DNA of 64,000 bases from Promethearchaeota archaeon (GCA_030606485.1 JAUWGH010000001.1:186001-250000), one strand, 5' to 3'. Counted from the stretch's first letter, positions 48,420 through 57,877 are shown. Program-made: numbers and translations. Notes: generated by a model from the sequence alone, not told the origin.

Positions 48420-50108
48420 TTATTTTTGAACTGCTTTAACCAGCTCTTCTATCTCGGCTCGTACTTGTTGGGGTGTTATATTTAATACCCCCTTTGCCAA
48501 TTGCTCTTCAATGCGGGGCCTGTGAATGGTATTATAAGCACAGAACGGAATTTCTAAGACTTTTGAAGGATCTGAAGGGTCAATTACACCGTAATGAACT
48601 AAACAGCGCTCCACTCGCTCCAAATCAAAATTGTAAGCATCTTGAAAATGCATCGCAGAAATCATTAAATTTTTCGATAGCAAGAAGTCTCCTGCAGCCT
48701 GTAATCCCGGTTTGAAAATAAGACCTGTAAACCTTTGTAATGTTTTTGATGAAAGTATTTTTTCTGGATTTTTAACATATCTAATGAGTCCTGCAAAGAA
48801 ATAAGCCCTCATCAAATTCCTATAAGCAGCATCAGCCATACCATCAATAAAGTCACCAACAACAGTTCCGAATTTACCTAAACTTTTAATGTCAAAACTA
48901 CCGAACAGTTTTGTTGGTTTGGGTATTTCTTTATTTTGAACCATATCCCAGACTTTATTCGACCATCTAATCAATCCTTCGGCATCAAAATAGTTCTCAA
49001 TAGGTTCCCATTCATTATCTTTATTAATTACGCAAATAGTAGCAAATCCGCAATCATGATGGCTTAACATCGAAAATTCAGGCAGATCATCAAACCAAGC
49101 AAGTAGCCTTGTTAATTTACCAGTCGTTGCGATTGGGTAGAAATTTTTAATGGCTCCATTTGTGCATTCATTAAGTGCAACTTTTAAATCACTTGTTGTG
49201 TATCTCATATCCATCAATTCTTCATAGCTTATCCTTCCGCATAAAGATACCGGTTGAAATACAACACCAGCAACCACATCGGTATTCTCCTTTGCATAAT
49301 CCATAATATTTCCAATTTCATGGTCATTAATTCCCTTACATACAGTTGGAACCAGCATAACACCTGATAAACCAACTTCTCGGCAATTCTCTATTACTTT
49401 TTGTTTCAAAGGCCATAGATTTACGCCTCTTATTTTTTTGTAAGTTTCAGGAGTGCAACCGTCGAATTGTAAATAAACTGCGTCAAGTCCTGCATTCTTT
49501 AATTTTCTACAATATTCTACAGATTTTCCTAATTTTACTCCATTGGTAGAAAGCATAACTTCTATAAATCCAACCTCATGTCCTTTTCGGATTAAATCGA
49601 AAAGGTCCTCTCTCATTGTAGGCTCTCCACCAGCAAATTGAAGTAAAACAGGTGGAACAGGTTTTATTGTTCTGAAATGTTTAAAAATTTGAACTATTTG
49701 ATCGAATGTGGGTTCTACGACATAACCTGCTGCATTTGCATTAGCAAAACAAATGGGACAAACTAAATTACATCTATTTGTTAGATCTACCAACGCAATA
49801 CAAGGAGCAGATTTATGATTCTCACAGATGCCACAATCATAAGGGCAACCATTTTTCCTCTCTTTAATCCCAGAGCTAACATAATTTGGTTGCGTTGATG
49901 TTAAAGTTGAGCCAACATCTCTACAGAAATCTTGACCCCAAATATAATCTTCCTTATTAATTGATAATTTATCCTTGAATTCACCATGAGTTTTACATTC
50001 TTTTCGCATCATAACCCATTGTGTCTTATCATCAACATATATTTCGGCTGGAATTGGTTGAAGACAGTCCGGACAAATACTTGTAGTAGTTCTTATTACT
50101 TCAGTCAT
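48420..50108 (-). CDS. Radical SAM enzyme, Tes/MJ0619 type
   Basis: 562 residues. The radical SAM motif is C113-N-L-V-C117-P-I-C120, with GGEPTMRED as the SAM-binding strand. N-terminal C12-P-D-C15 and C38 could form a rubredoxin-like site, and G-C88-P-Y-D-C92-G-I-C95 probably binds another cluster. This layout is that of the MJ0619 family, which includes the tetraether lipid synthase (Tes) that joins archaeal lipid tails, and which was earlier described as a pterin methylase. The length is slightly above the ~510 of known members, owing to the C-terminal ~100 residues. AGAGGT seven bases before the ATG supports the start. Confidence 0.7.
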   Translation of the reverse strand: MTEVIRTTTSICPDCLQPIPAEIYVDDKTQWVMMRKECKTHGEFKDKLSINKEDYIWGQDFCRDVGSTLTSTQPNYVSSGIKERKNGCPYDCGICENHKSAPCIALVDLTNRCNLVCPICFANANAAGYVVEPTFDQIVQIFKHFRTIKPVPPVLLQFAGGEPTMREDLFDLIRKGHEVGFIEVMLSTNGVKLGKSVEYCRKLKNAGLDAVYLQFDGCTPETYKKIRGVNLWPLKQKVIENCREVGLSGVMLVPTVCKGINDHEIGNIMDYAKENTDVVAGVVFQPVSLCGRISYEELMDMRYTTSDLKVALNECTNGAIKNFYPIATTGKLTRLLAWFDDLPEFSMLSHHDCGFATICVINKDNEWEPIENYFDAEGLIRWSNKVWDMVQNKEIPKPTKLFGSFDIKSLGKFGTVVGDFIDGMADAAYRNLMRAYFFAGLIRYVKNPEKILSSKTLQRFTGLIFKPGLQAAGDFLLSKNLMISAMHFQDAYNFDLERVERCLVHYGVIDPSDPSKVLEIPFCAYNTIHRPRIEEQLAKGVLNITPQQVRAEIEELVKAVQK

Positions 50109-50640
50109 TATTTTAACCTCTCATACTGGGGGAATAATTGTATGAAAGAAAAGTTATTTAATTAAATACTCTTTTATTCAATTTAAAGATTATAAGATAA
50201 CTAATATTTGGATTGATATTTTTTATTAAAAATATGTTAATTTTTTAATAAATTGATTGAAAATAGCCAATAACTCATTATTTTTTAGATTAGGCGTTAT
50301 TTGACTTTTTTTACTTTAATTGAAAGATTTCTTTTTTATTAACATTATTCAATTTGTTCTAAATGAGTAATATTAGAACTTATTAATTTGATTTTAGAAT
50401 AAGCTCTTAATATTGAAAATATCAATATATAAATAATAAATATTCCAAAAAATTTGAGATTATTCCCTTTAGAATTTCATTTTTTCATTTAAATTGGGAT
50501 ATAAAGATTTTGTTAAAACTTTGTATTCTAATAGAGTACACTTCTATTCGATTTTTTTTAAAAAAATAAAATAGAGGTCAGTTTAAAATATAAAAAAGAC
50601 CAATTAGAATTAAAAAATAAAGATTTAAAAAGAGAACTCC
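50109..50640. other. Gene-free AT-rich region
   Basis: About 530 bases between the radical SAM start and the structured-RNA locus. I see no coding frame, only A/T runs. It should contain the promoter of the radical SAM gene close to 50130-50170. Confidence 0.35.
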
Positions 50641-50651
50641 TACTTAAGTAA

Positions 50652-50660
50652 CTTTATATA
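50652..50660 (+). promoter_or_regulatory. TATA box of structured-RNA locus
   Basis: ctttatata lies within a larger inverted repeat (aactttat at 50650-50657, ataaagtt at 50663-50670). It is 20-25 bases before the first hairpin, the expected place for a transcription start near 50677-50685. Confidence 0.5.
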
Positions 50661-50675
50661 GCATAAAGTTTTGAA

Positions 50676-50841
50676 AGCTTTACGTAGCGTTAATCTCTAC
50701 GTAGCGGAGCTATTTTTTGAAAGGTGGATCCCTGCCACAAACAAATAGGGGGAGGAGGAGGGCGAAAATAAGTGTAGACTATATTCTACACCAACCAAAA
50801 GACAAAAATCCAGAGTGGCAGGGATCTTATTTTTGGTTTTT
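50676..50841 (+). ncRNA. Candidate structured non-coding RNA
   Basis: About 165 bases with unusual GC content for this genome and three nested or tandem stems. Hairpin 1: AGCT plus TTACGTAG (50676-50687) pairs with CTACGTAG (50697-50704) plus AGCT (50708-50711) across a 3-base bulge. Stem 2: GATCCCTGCCAC (50727-50738) pairs perfectly with GTGGCAGGGATC (50815-50826), enclosing 76 bases. Inside, GTGTAGA (50772-50778) pairs with TCTACAC (50785-50791) over a 6-base loop, next to the purine run GGGGGAGGAGGAGGG. T-runs follow. No open frame spans it. It does not match tRNA, RNase P, SRP or box C/D RNAs as I know them. A small inverted-repeat transposon relic is the alternative. Confidence 0.6.
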
Positions 50842-51193
50842 ATTCCTATTTAATTTTTGCCTTTAATATTCCTCCAATCAATAATTTCTACAGAATTATC
50901 ATTCCAATTTTTATACTTAAATTTATGTCAATCTGTTAATTAAACTTTTTAAAGATTCAAGTTTTATGTCTTATTTAATATATATATGTGGTTCTATTTT
51001 AATAATCTTTTCTGTTTTATTGTGAGCTACATGAGAAAATATTTTTTCTTTTAAATATAATTTCGAAAAAATGTCGAATTTTGATAATTTTGATAATAAT
51101 TTTTTATTGATTTTTATATTTTTAAGGACTTTTTTAAATAATTTATAATTTTATATCACATAAGTATTATTAATAGGTCTAATTTGAGATAAT
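50842..51193. other. Gene-free AT-rich region
   Basis: About 350 bases with no coding frame on either strand and no clear repeat; the last part should carry the promoter of the small membrane-protein gene that follows. Confidence 0.35.
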
Positions 51194-51568
51194 ATGCCAC
51201 AAAATCAAAGATCTGATTTAAATAATGGTGATAAATTTAGAAATAATCTCTTTTTGGTATTCTATTGTATAATAGGTTTTGTTGTTTCAAATATTAATAT
51301 GTATATAATAGTATTATCAATGGAGGTATGGGCTTACTTATTAATCATCTTTTTAATTATAATCCCTGCAATCATTATTGGATTAAGGTTACGAATATGG
51401 TCATATGGTTATATGATTGGATATTCTACTGCAGGAATCTTGGGAATATTTATATATGATCTTTTTATTGGTGCTTATACAGTAGCCGTTTCGATTTTCA
51501 TTTTTATAATTTTATGGTTGATTTTTTATAAGACGTGGCGTTCAATCTCAAAAATTAAAGTAGAGTGA
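51194..51568 (+). CDS. Small membrane protein
   Basis: 124 residues with four hydrophobic segments (about 18-40, 44-65, 68-88, 92-110) and short charged ends. No family recognised, no conserved polar residues inside the helices that would hint at transport. It starts at a clean ATG and converges with the nitroreductase-like gene. Confidence 0.6.
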   Translation: MPQNQRSDLNNGDKFRNNLFLVFYCIIGFVVSNINMYIIVLSMEVWAYLLIIFLIIIPAIIIGLRLRIWSYGYMIGYSTAGILGIFIYDLFIGAYTVAVSIFIFIILWLIFYKTWRSISKIKVE

Positions 51569-51598
51569 GTAAGGTTTTCAAAATTATTTCGATATAAT

Positions 51599-52987
51599 TT
51601 AATCTTGCTTTTTTAGTAAGAATGTGGGATTTTTGCATCCTACATCGATATCTCTTAAGAGGGTTTTAACATTTGGTTTTAATATATTTCTCATTAAAAT
51701 TGATATATAATTAGATTTTGGATTAAGAGTTTTTTTGTATTTCACAATTGATTTATTCCAATAATTATGGGAACAAAGTTTTCCCAAACTGTTTCTCGGT
51801 GGTGGCTTGGGATAATTTTTACTATAACCTAATACTATAAGAGAACATAAATGCCAATCATTAGGGCATTTTACTATTTCTTTTATTTTTTTTCTTGAAA
51901 AGCTTCCAACCCAACAAGTACCTATTCTCAATGAGTAGGCTCTTAATAATATCAGTTGAATAATGGCTCCTATGTCAATTTTTGCATAAAAAGCAGTAGA
52001 ATTTTTAGCTTCAAATGCAACTAAAATAATTAGAGGTACTTGCTGGACATGGGATTGTTTTACAAATACTACTTTAGCTGAATTTGCAATTTTTGAGAGC
52101 ACTTTGGGATTATCAATTGCAATAATTTTAATAAAAGGCTTATTTATAGTTGGGGGTATAGATAATCCTGACTTTACAATTTTAAGCATATTTGATAAAG
52201 AAATTTTATAGTTATCTCCTTCGTGATAATTCCTTATCGAGCGCCGATCAAGAATTGCATCAATTGTAGATATATTATATTCTTCCTCCTTAATTTTTTC
52301 TAATAAATCTTGCTGATTTTTTAACGAATTCTCCCATAGATTATGAGATAGAAAATCTTCAAGAATTAATTGTTTTTCAGGGATATTTTCCTCAAGCTCA
52401 TTTGAAAAGCCCAATGCAAGAATTGCATCAATTGATATATGTTTTGGCATTTGTACTATTTCTCTGACATACTTTCGATTAAATATTCTTATCCATCTAG
52501 TAGATAATCCCATTTCATTTGCAACTAATATCATGTTAATTATCGCAGCACCCATTTCAGTTTCTCCATATACTTTTCCGGTCAACCTATTAGAATGGCA
52601 GCAAATTATAAATATAGGCGCAGACTGAGCACTTGAAACATCAATTTTATGTCTATTTTGCATTTCAGATTGATATAGGTCTTGTTCAACATTGAAGTAG
52701 GATTCATCAAATCTAAAACTTGCCTTATTTACATCTTCTTCCTTAATTTTTTTAGTAACTGATAATCTTTTAATTAACCGAGGATCTCCATCTTTTATAG
52801 ATTCTTTAATAAGTTTTAATTTATCAGCATTATTTATAGTGATAAATTTCCAAACTTGTTGATTTTGAGCGGAAGGAGCCCAACGTGCCGCTTCAAGGAT
52901 TTTTAGAATAGTTTCTCTCTTAATTTTCTTATTAGAATCAAATTTTAGGGCATTTTTGAGTGATCTTAAATTATTTATTAATTTCAT
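51599..52987 (-). CDS. Fused double nitroreductase-family protein
   Basis: 462 residues made of two nitroreductase domains in tandem. First: AARWAPSAQNQQVWKFITI with the FMN-contacting region, ending ILALGFSNELEENIPEK. Second: DAILDRRSIRNYHEG, then SLRIGTCWVGSFSRKKIKEIV and LIVLGYSKNYPKPPPR. In the second domain the usual APSA-type loop reads SIPPTINK, so only one half may bind flavin well. Single-domain family members are dimers with FMN at the interface, so fusion would give a built-in pseudo-dimer. The substrate is unknown. Confidence 0.8.
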   Translation of the reverse strand: MKLINNLRSLKNALKFDSNKKIKRETILKILEAARWAPSAQNQQVWKFITINNADKLKLIKESIKDGDPRLIKRLSVTKKIKEEDVNKASFRFDESYFNVEQDLYQSEMQNRHKIDVSSAQSAPIFIICCHSNRLTGKVYGETEMGAAIINMILVANEMGLSTRWIRIFNRKYVREIVQMPKHISIDAILALGFSNELEENIPEKQLILEDFLSHNLWENSLKNQQDLLEKIKEEEYNISTIDAILDRRSIRNYHEGDNYKISLSNMLKIVKSGLSIPPTINKPFIKIIAIDNPKVLSKIANSAKVVFVKQSHVQQVPLIILVAFEAKNSTAFYAKIDIGAIIQLILLRAYSLRIGTCWVGSFSRKKIKEIVKCPNDWHLCSLIVLGYSKNYPKPPPRNSLGKLCSHNYWNKSIVKYKKTLNPKSNYISILMRNILKPNVKTLLRDIDVGCKNPTFLLKKQD

Positions 52988-53014
52988 AACAAATCATAAG
53001 AATAATTAATGAAA

Positions 53015-53224
53015 TTATAAAAAAAATGGAAGTTTGCATTTAATACATGATTTACCTTCAAGACTGGCTTTTTTTGCACACTCTAAGCAATATGGTTGGC
53101 CGCATTTTTTACATTCATAAACATCTCCCTTAATTTGTCCTTTATGAAATAAGCAAAAATCTTTTTTGATTTCAATAGTGGGAGGCATTGTTGGAGGAGG
53201 CGGGATTTTCTTTTCATTACTCAT
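53015..53224 (-). CDS. Small RING/B-box-like zinc protein
   Basis: 69 residues. After a Pro-rich start (IPPPPTMPPT), eight ligands appear in a cross-brace order: C24-x2-H27, C38-x2-C41, C46-x2-C49, C60-x2-C63, suited to two zinc ions. The pattern resembles B-box or RING-type fingers, which mediate protein contacts and sometimes ubiquitin transfer; Asgard genomes carry several such small proteins. No ubiquitin-system gene is adjacent. Confidence 0.7.
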   Translation of the reverse strand: MSNEKKIPPPPTMPPTIEIKKDFCLFHKGQIKGDVYECKKCGQPYCLECAKKASLEGKSCIKCKLPFFL

Positions 53225-53264
53225 AAGTTTAACCTCTCAGGAAATTGTAAATTTTAAATTTAAT

Positions 53265-53729
53265 TTAAAGAAGGGGTATATCTTCAATCGCTACATTATT
53301 AATCTTAGGAATATTCGAAAATTTTTCCTTAATTTTTTCAAGAGATATATTAATTTCATTTAAATTAGCGATATTTATATAAGTTTCATAAAAACAAAAT
53401 TCTTCGGCGTAGCAGATACCTGTAGTATGCAGAATATAATCACTTAAATTCAAATCTTTTAAAACATTTGATATACCATTTACTAACTCTGGAGAAAAAT
53501 CTTTTAAATTTATTAAAATTTTTTTGATAGTTTTATTTTCTATCGGGAATATATTTATTTTCACGATATCTTCCCGAATGATATAAATCAACAAAAAATA
53601 AGGTTTCTTTTTCAAGGATTGGATTATTTCTTTTGGAATAATTTTATTTGAAACAATATCTTTATTAGTAACGATTAATCCTATCGAAACTCTTTTTCTT
53701 TTCTCATCATTTAATACCATTTTTACCAT
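53265..53729 (-). CDS. Hypothetical protein, possible ACT-like domain
   Basis: 154 residues, alternating strands and helices: VSIGLIVTNKDIV, then FLLIYIIREDIVKINIFPI, KKILINLKDFSPELVNGISNV and YINIANLNEINISLEKIKEKF, ending NNVAIEDI. The second half (strand, helix, strand, strand, helix, strand) resembles an ACT-type ligand domain. I do not recognise the full protein. It is divergent from the longin-like gene at 53865, with 135 bases between. Confidence 0.5.
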   Translation of the reverse strand: MVKMVLNDEKRKRVSIGLIVTNKDIVSNKIIPKEIIQSLKKKPYFLLIYIIREDIVKINIFPIENKTIKKILINLKDFSPELVNGISNVLKDLNLSDYILHTTGICYAEEFCFYETYINIANLNEINISLEKIKEKFSNIPKINNVAIEDIPLL

Positions 53730-53864
53730 TAACTCTTGTTTTTTGTAATATAATTACAATTCTCTATTGAATAGGGAATTGTTAGTTTTAAATTTTCTGA
53801 TTTTTAATACGTTCAATAATACTTGGGTATTATTTGATTTAATAACCGATATTTTTAATGTGTA

Positions 53865-54413
53865 ATGTTGGAGATACTATCAAATTTAAAACCATTTTTA
53901 CACACCGGAGTAATTTTATTGTATTCTGATAATAAGTTTTCAAAAAATAGATATTCAATTGTTGATAACATATCTGCCAGATTTCACGCTATTTTTTTAA
54001 TAGATTCTAAGACTGGCTTAACTTTTTTAAGTAAAAAGTTCTCAAAAAACTTAAATAAATTTAATTCAGATAATGAAGATTTAATTTCAGGATTCTTAAA
54101 TGCTCTTAATTATTTTGTGAAAGAACTTGATTTTGAAAATGAATCAATAGAAGAAGTGAATTTTAAGAATAATAGAATTTTATATGAACAAAAAGGGCGT
54201 TTAATGGCTATAGCTATTTCAAAGAAAACAGATATTGGAATTGAACGGAGATTTCTTTCTATGATTATTAATGATTTTTATCTTTCTTTTAAATTTAATA
54301 TTGAAAACTTTTGTGGAGACGTGAGAATTTTTGAAAAATTTAAATCCAAATTAGATTTATATAAGATACCCAGTGTTATTCAACCAACACATTCAAAAAT
54401 AATACCTGGGTAA
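53865..54413 (+). CDS. Probable longin-fold protein
   Basis: 182 residues. AIFLIDSKTGLTFLSKKF, then EDLISGFLNALNYFVKEL and IEEVNFKNNRILYEQKG, form the first hairpin, central helix and later strands of a longin-type domain; the C-terminal helices (RRFLSMIINDFYLSF) complete it. The same plan is seen in the protein at 8642-9106. In eukaryotes longin proteins work with small GTPases and membrane coats. It converges with the 35-residue-repeat gene. The fold assignment is from pattern only. Confidence 0.55.
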   Translation: MLEILSNLKPFLHTGVILLYSDNKFSKNRYSIVDNISARFHAIFLIDSKTGLTFLSKKFSKNLNKFNSDNEDLISGFLNALNYFVKELDFENESIEEVNFKNNRILYEQKGRLMAIAISKKTDIGIERRFLSMIINDFYLSFKFNIENFCGDVRIFEKFKSKLDLYKIPSVIQPTHSKIIPG

Positions 54414-54426
54414 TTTTTTGATTTAT

Positions 54427-55608
54427 TTATTCATTATTTTTTTCTGTTTCTTTGGTTTTTATCTCATCAAATTTTTTTTCGACTGTTTTCTCGATTTGTT
54501 TGCCCTTTCCTTCTATATCTGCATCAATAGATTTACGTAATTCATCTCTCTCCTTTTGTCTATCCCTATAAAATGCCTTCTCAGCAATGGTTTTTTCAAT
54601 TACTCCCTTTTTACTTTCAATATCTGCTTTTATTTCAAATCTTTCCTTATCCTTTTCCTTTAATTTCTCCATTTTATATGCTTTATCGGCTATAGTCTTC
54701 TCTAATTCACTTTGTTTTCCTTCTATATCAAGTTTTATATCACTACGTTGTTGGTCTCGCTCCCTTTTTCGTTCAATCATAAACTTCTTTTCATCAACAC
54801 TCTTTTCAATTTCTTTCTGCGACCCTTCGATATCTGGACTTATATCTTTACGTTGTTGTTCTTGCTCTCTTTGTCGTTCAATCATAAATGCTTTCTCCGC
54901 AATTGATTTTTCAATTTGTTGTCCTGTACCTTCAATTTTAGGCTTCATTGAAGCGATTTGTTTATCTCTTTCCTTTATTTTTACAAATTTGAAAACTTTC
55001 TCTTCCAAACTCTTTTCAATATTTTTTCCTACACCTTCAATATCTGTTTGTATGGCTTTACGTTGGAGATCACTTTCCCGCTTTTTCTCTATCATAAATG
55101 CCTTTTCGGCCACTTTTTCCTCAATTTCTTTTTTTACTCCTTCTATATCAGGACTTATTGATTTTCGTCGTTCTTCTTGTTCCCTTTGTCGTTCAATCAT
55201 AAAGGCCTTTTCGGCCACTTTTTTCTCAATTTCTAATCCTGTTCCAATAATTCTTGGTTTTACTGATTTTCTTATATTATCCTTTTCACGACGTATATCC
55301 ATTCGATATGCCTTATCCGCGATATTACCGGCAATTGCTTTCTCAATTTTATCTAAATCCAGCTTAATACTGGCTCTCATTTTAGCTTCTGATTTCATTC
55401 TCTCAGAAATAAAAATTTTATCAGCAACAGTTTTAGCAATCTCTTTTTTACTCTGCTCAAATGATTCCTTTCGTTTTTCTTCAGTTTTTTCTAAATATTC
55501 CCTAATCTCGTTCTTTTCTTTTTGAATGAGATTTTTAAGCATCTCCTTTTCTTTTTCGATTTCTTCCGGTGTTTTTTTATTAATATTTTCATCTTCCAAA
55601 TTTTTCAC
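54427..55608 (-). CDS. Protein of about nine 35-residue charged repeats
   Basis: 393 residues, nearly all helical and charged. From about residue 90 to 370 it is a tandem array with exact 35-residue spacing; a typical unit is IEKSIAEKAFMIERQ-R-E-Q followed by a D-I-E-G turn. Seven to nine units can be aligned, with the earliest and last ones diverged. The 35-residue step equals five heptads, so a rod or regularly kinked coiled coil is likely, with Pro/Gly turns between units. No membrane segment. GTG start; an upstream ATG is out of frame. I know no such family; bacterial stalk or cytoskeletal repeats are only analogies. The opposite-strand 312-codon frame is a by-product of the repeat codons. 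Confidence 0.75.
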   Translation of the reverse strand: MKNLEDENINKKTPEEIEKEKEMLKNLIQKEKNEIREYLEKTEEKRKESFEQSKKEIAKTVADKIFISERMKSEAKMRASIKLDLDKIEKAIAGNIADKAYRMDIRREKDNIRKSVKPRIIGTGLEIEKKVAEKAFMIERQREQEERRKSISPDIEGVKKEIEEKVAEKAFMIEKKRESDLQRKAIQTDIEGVGKNIEKSLEEKVFKFVKIKERDKQIASMKPKIEGTGQQIEKSIAEKAFMIERQREQEQQRKDISPDIEGSQKEIEKSVDEKKFMIERKRERDQQRSDIKLDIEGKQSELEKTIADKAYKMEKLKEKDKERFEIKADIESKKGVIEKTIAEKAFYRDRQKERDELRKSIDADIEGKGKQIEKTVEKKFDEIKTKETEKNNE

Positions 55609-55707
55609 GTTCCATATTGTCTAATTAATATAAGTGATAATTAGGAATTAAATTATTTCTGTATTTAAAATGAAAATAATTCTTAATAAAATTAGGTAAA
55701 TTTAATA

Positions 55708-56448
55708 TTATTTTATCGGAATCGGTGCAATATCATCAGCTACAGAATCCATCAAACTCAATAATGTAAATTTAAGTATAAGCATTTCATTTACCTCATT
55801 CATTAATCTTATATATTGGTTAGTTTCCTTTTCTATGCTATATTCCATTATTAAATTATCAAATTCTCGAAATAATTGGAATGTTAACTCTTCTTGTTGA
55901 TTTAAATCTAATCTTTGTCTAGAAATCCACTTATCAATTCTACTTTTTATTTCAATCTCTTTATTATCTCCTAAAACATAAGATACTTCTACCTGCTCTA
56001 AATCCTCAATCTTCTTAACATAACTTAAATCAGAATATATGGGTTTTACCATCAATCCCAAATTAATAATTAATGGTTGCAATTGTAAACCTTCAAAACT
56101 CCCGGTTAAATAATCTAAAACAAAATCTTTTCGAGAAAATTGTTGATACTCAATAAATTCCTGAAGGAGCTTAAAAAGTGTTGTCTTTACTAATAGCTCA
56201 TCATATTCATTAATATTTTCTGTAGTGATTTCCAATGTTTGCTGAATACAATTATAAACTGTTTTCATAAAAGGTTTAATGGTTTTAAACATGTTAAAGA
56301 GATTAATGAATTTTAAGATTTTGTCGAGGATTGTAATTTTATACTGAGCTGAAAAAAAATATCGGTTAATAATATCTTCCAGATCAAATGACTCATCTGG
56401 AATCGAAAGAAAACTCTGTATTTCCTCAAATTTTGAATAGATCCTCAA
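55708..56448 (-). CDS. Hypothetical helical protein
   Basis: 246 residues, all-helical by composition, no cysteine motif, no membrane segment. It starts at TTG, with GAGGAT eight bases upstream on the minus strand; no ATG occurs until residue 53. It stands 100 bases upstream of the repeat-protein gene on the same strand and might be expressed with it. I do not recognise the family. Confidence 0.55.
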   Translation of the reverse strand: MRIYSKFEEIQSFLSIPDESFDLEDIINRYFFSAQYKITILDKILKFINLFNMFKTIKPFMKTVYNCIQQTLEITTENINEYDELLVKTTLFKLLQEFIEYQQFSRKDFVLDYLTGSFEGLQLQPLIINLGLMVKPIYSDLSYVKKIEDLEQVEVSYVLGDNKEIEIKSRIDKWISRQRLDLNQQEELTFQLFREFDNLIMEYSIEKETNQYIRLMNEVNEMLILKFTLLSLMDSVADDIAPIPIK

Positions 56449-56551
56449 AAAATAATATCCTCAAACTTGAATATAATAATATCCGATCTTACTATATTTA
56501 ATACTTTTCATATCTCAAAAAAAAAAGAAGAGAGAAAAAATTTACTTAAAA

Positions 56552-57877
56552 TTAAAATATACTTGGAATCAGAGCCTTTGAACCATGTAATATCCCAGCT
56601 ATTGCATAATATAATAATTTCCATATTGAAAAGCCGGGGGGAAATACATCGAGAGCCTTTACATCCATCAATTTAAATAAAGCGTTAATGGTTTCAGCTA
56701 AATTATTGCAATTATGCGAGAAAAACACATTTTTCTTACCGAATTCTTCCCTCAATTTTTCTCCAACCTCATCTATTGCACAAAATCCAGCTACGAGGCC
56801 TTTGGCATATCCCTCGCTTTTTAATTGTTCTATCAAATCATCATCAAAACCTTTTCCCATTACTATGAAAAATCCCCCTTTTCCTTGAAAATCCAAACTA
56901 AAAACCTGCATGGTAGTTAAAGGGTTATTTTGACAACCTTCTTTACAGCATAATTTATTTCCTTTTATAATTTTTATATCGTCTGGAAACTCTTGAAGTA
57001 AATCAGTAGGATATTTTTCTTTGTATTCATCCAAGGATTTTCCAATCACATTAATTTTACTTAAATCACCCTCTCCAAGCCCACGTTCATTTGCTATTTT
57101 CAAATGTGGAACATCATCTAGAGTTAAACCAAAAACCCTTGCACCAACCACATCAACTGAAACTGTATCTCTCCCACCAATTAAAATATTAAATTCCTTA
57201 ACGAGTTTATCCTCTAAAGCTGTTGGGGGATAATGTCCGTGAATAGTGCCCTCAATTCCATCTATAATTGTTATATCCGGCTGAATGTATTCATAAACGT
57301 CCACAATTTTTGAGTGGAGATTGTAATTATGGTCAATTCCTCGATCTGCGTGCTGTGGAAAACCCCATTGGTTTTTGATTCCTAAAGTAACACCTGCCAT
57401 GCTATGAGTTTTTAATTTAGGTATATTGATGTAGGTAAATGCATCTCTGTTTTTCATTATTTTAACAATTGTTTTAGGTAATCTGAAAGTTTTTAAAATA
57501 TATTCATTCTTTGGTTTTCCTTTAAAAGTGAAAGTTTCTGTTTTTTCCTCATCTAAATAAATTGCCTTCGCTCCCGTTTTTTTACATACTTTTCTATAAC
57601 CAGTTATGGCAAAAACTATTCTACTCATATTTCCCTGCGTTGAATTCTCCATAACATAAATTTCTTTTGCCCCAAACTCTTTAAGATATTTAATTACAAT
57701 CTCTAACACTTCGGGAGAAGTATATGCGTGCTTTTTAAAATCAATGCCATTAATTTTAATATAAACTTCTTTTGAACTTTTTAAAATGGGTTTCCCACCC
57801 TTTTCAAGATGAGAAAACATTTCTTTAACTGCGGATTCAATCCCTTGAGTCGTCTCAACAATAAAAACTTCTGGCAT
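56552..57877 (-). CDS. DUF362 protein
   Basis: 441 residues. The DUF362 core is visible: VYIKINGIDFKKHAYTSPE, FTYINIPKLKTHSMAGVTLG, IKNQWGFPQHADRGIDHN and the nucleotide-like GGRDTVSVDVVGARVFG. A C-terminal region has CCKEGCQNNP and FSHNCNN. The family is thought to bind an Fe-S cluster or metal; no reaction is established. Some members are annotated as ferredoxin-containing, but here no full CxxCxxC motif is present. Confidence 0.88.
   Translation of the reverse strand: MPEVFIVETTQGIESAVKEMFSHLEKGGKPILKSSKEVYIKINGIDFKKHAYTSPEVLEIVIKYLKEFGAKEIYVMENSTQGNMSRIVFAITGYRKVCKKTGAKAIYLDEEKTETFTFKGKPKNEYILKTFRLPKTIVKIMKNRDAFTYINIPKLKTHSMAGVTLGIKNQWGFPQHADRGIDHNYNLHSKIVDVYEYIQPDITIIDGIEGTIHGHYPPTALEDKLVKEFNILIGGRDTVSVDVVGARVFGLTLDDVPHLKIANERGLGEGDLSKINVIGKSLDEYKEKYPTDLLQEFPDDIKIIKGNKLCCKEGCQNNPLTTMQVFSLDFQGKGGFFIVMGKGFDDDLIEQLKSEGYAKGLVAGFCAIDEVGEKLREEFGKKNVFFSHNCNNLAETINALFKLMDVKALDVFPPGFSIWKLLYYAIAGILHGSKALIPSIF

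Noticed and set aside
54587-55525. Long plus-strand open frame (312 codons) opposite the repeat protein
   Set aside because: Ser/Phe/Leu-rich reading of the complement of GAA/AAA/ATT repeat codons; the minus-strand frame has clear repeats and a sensible composition.
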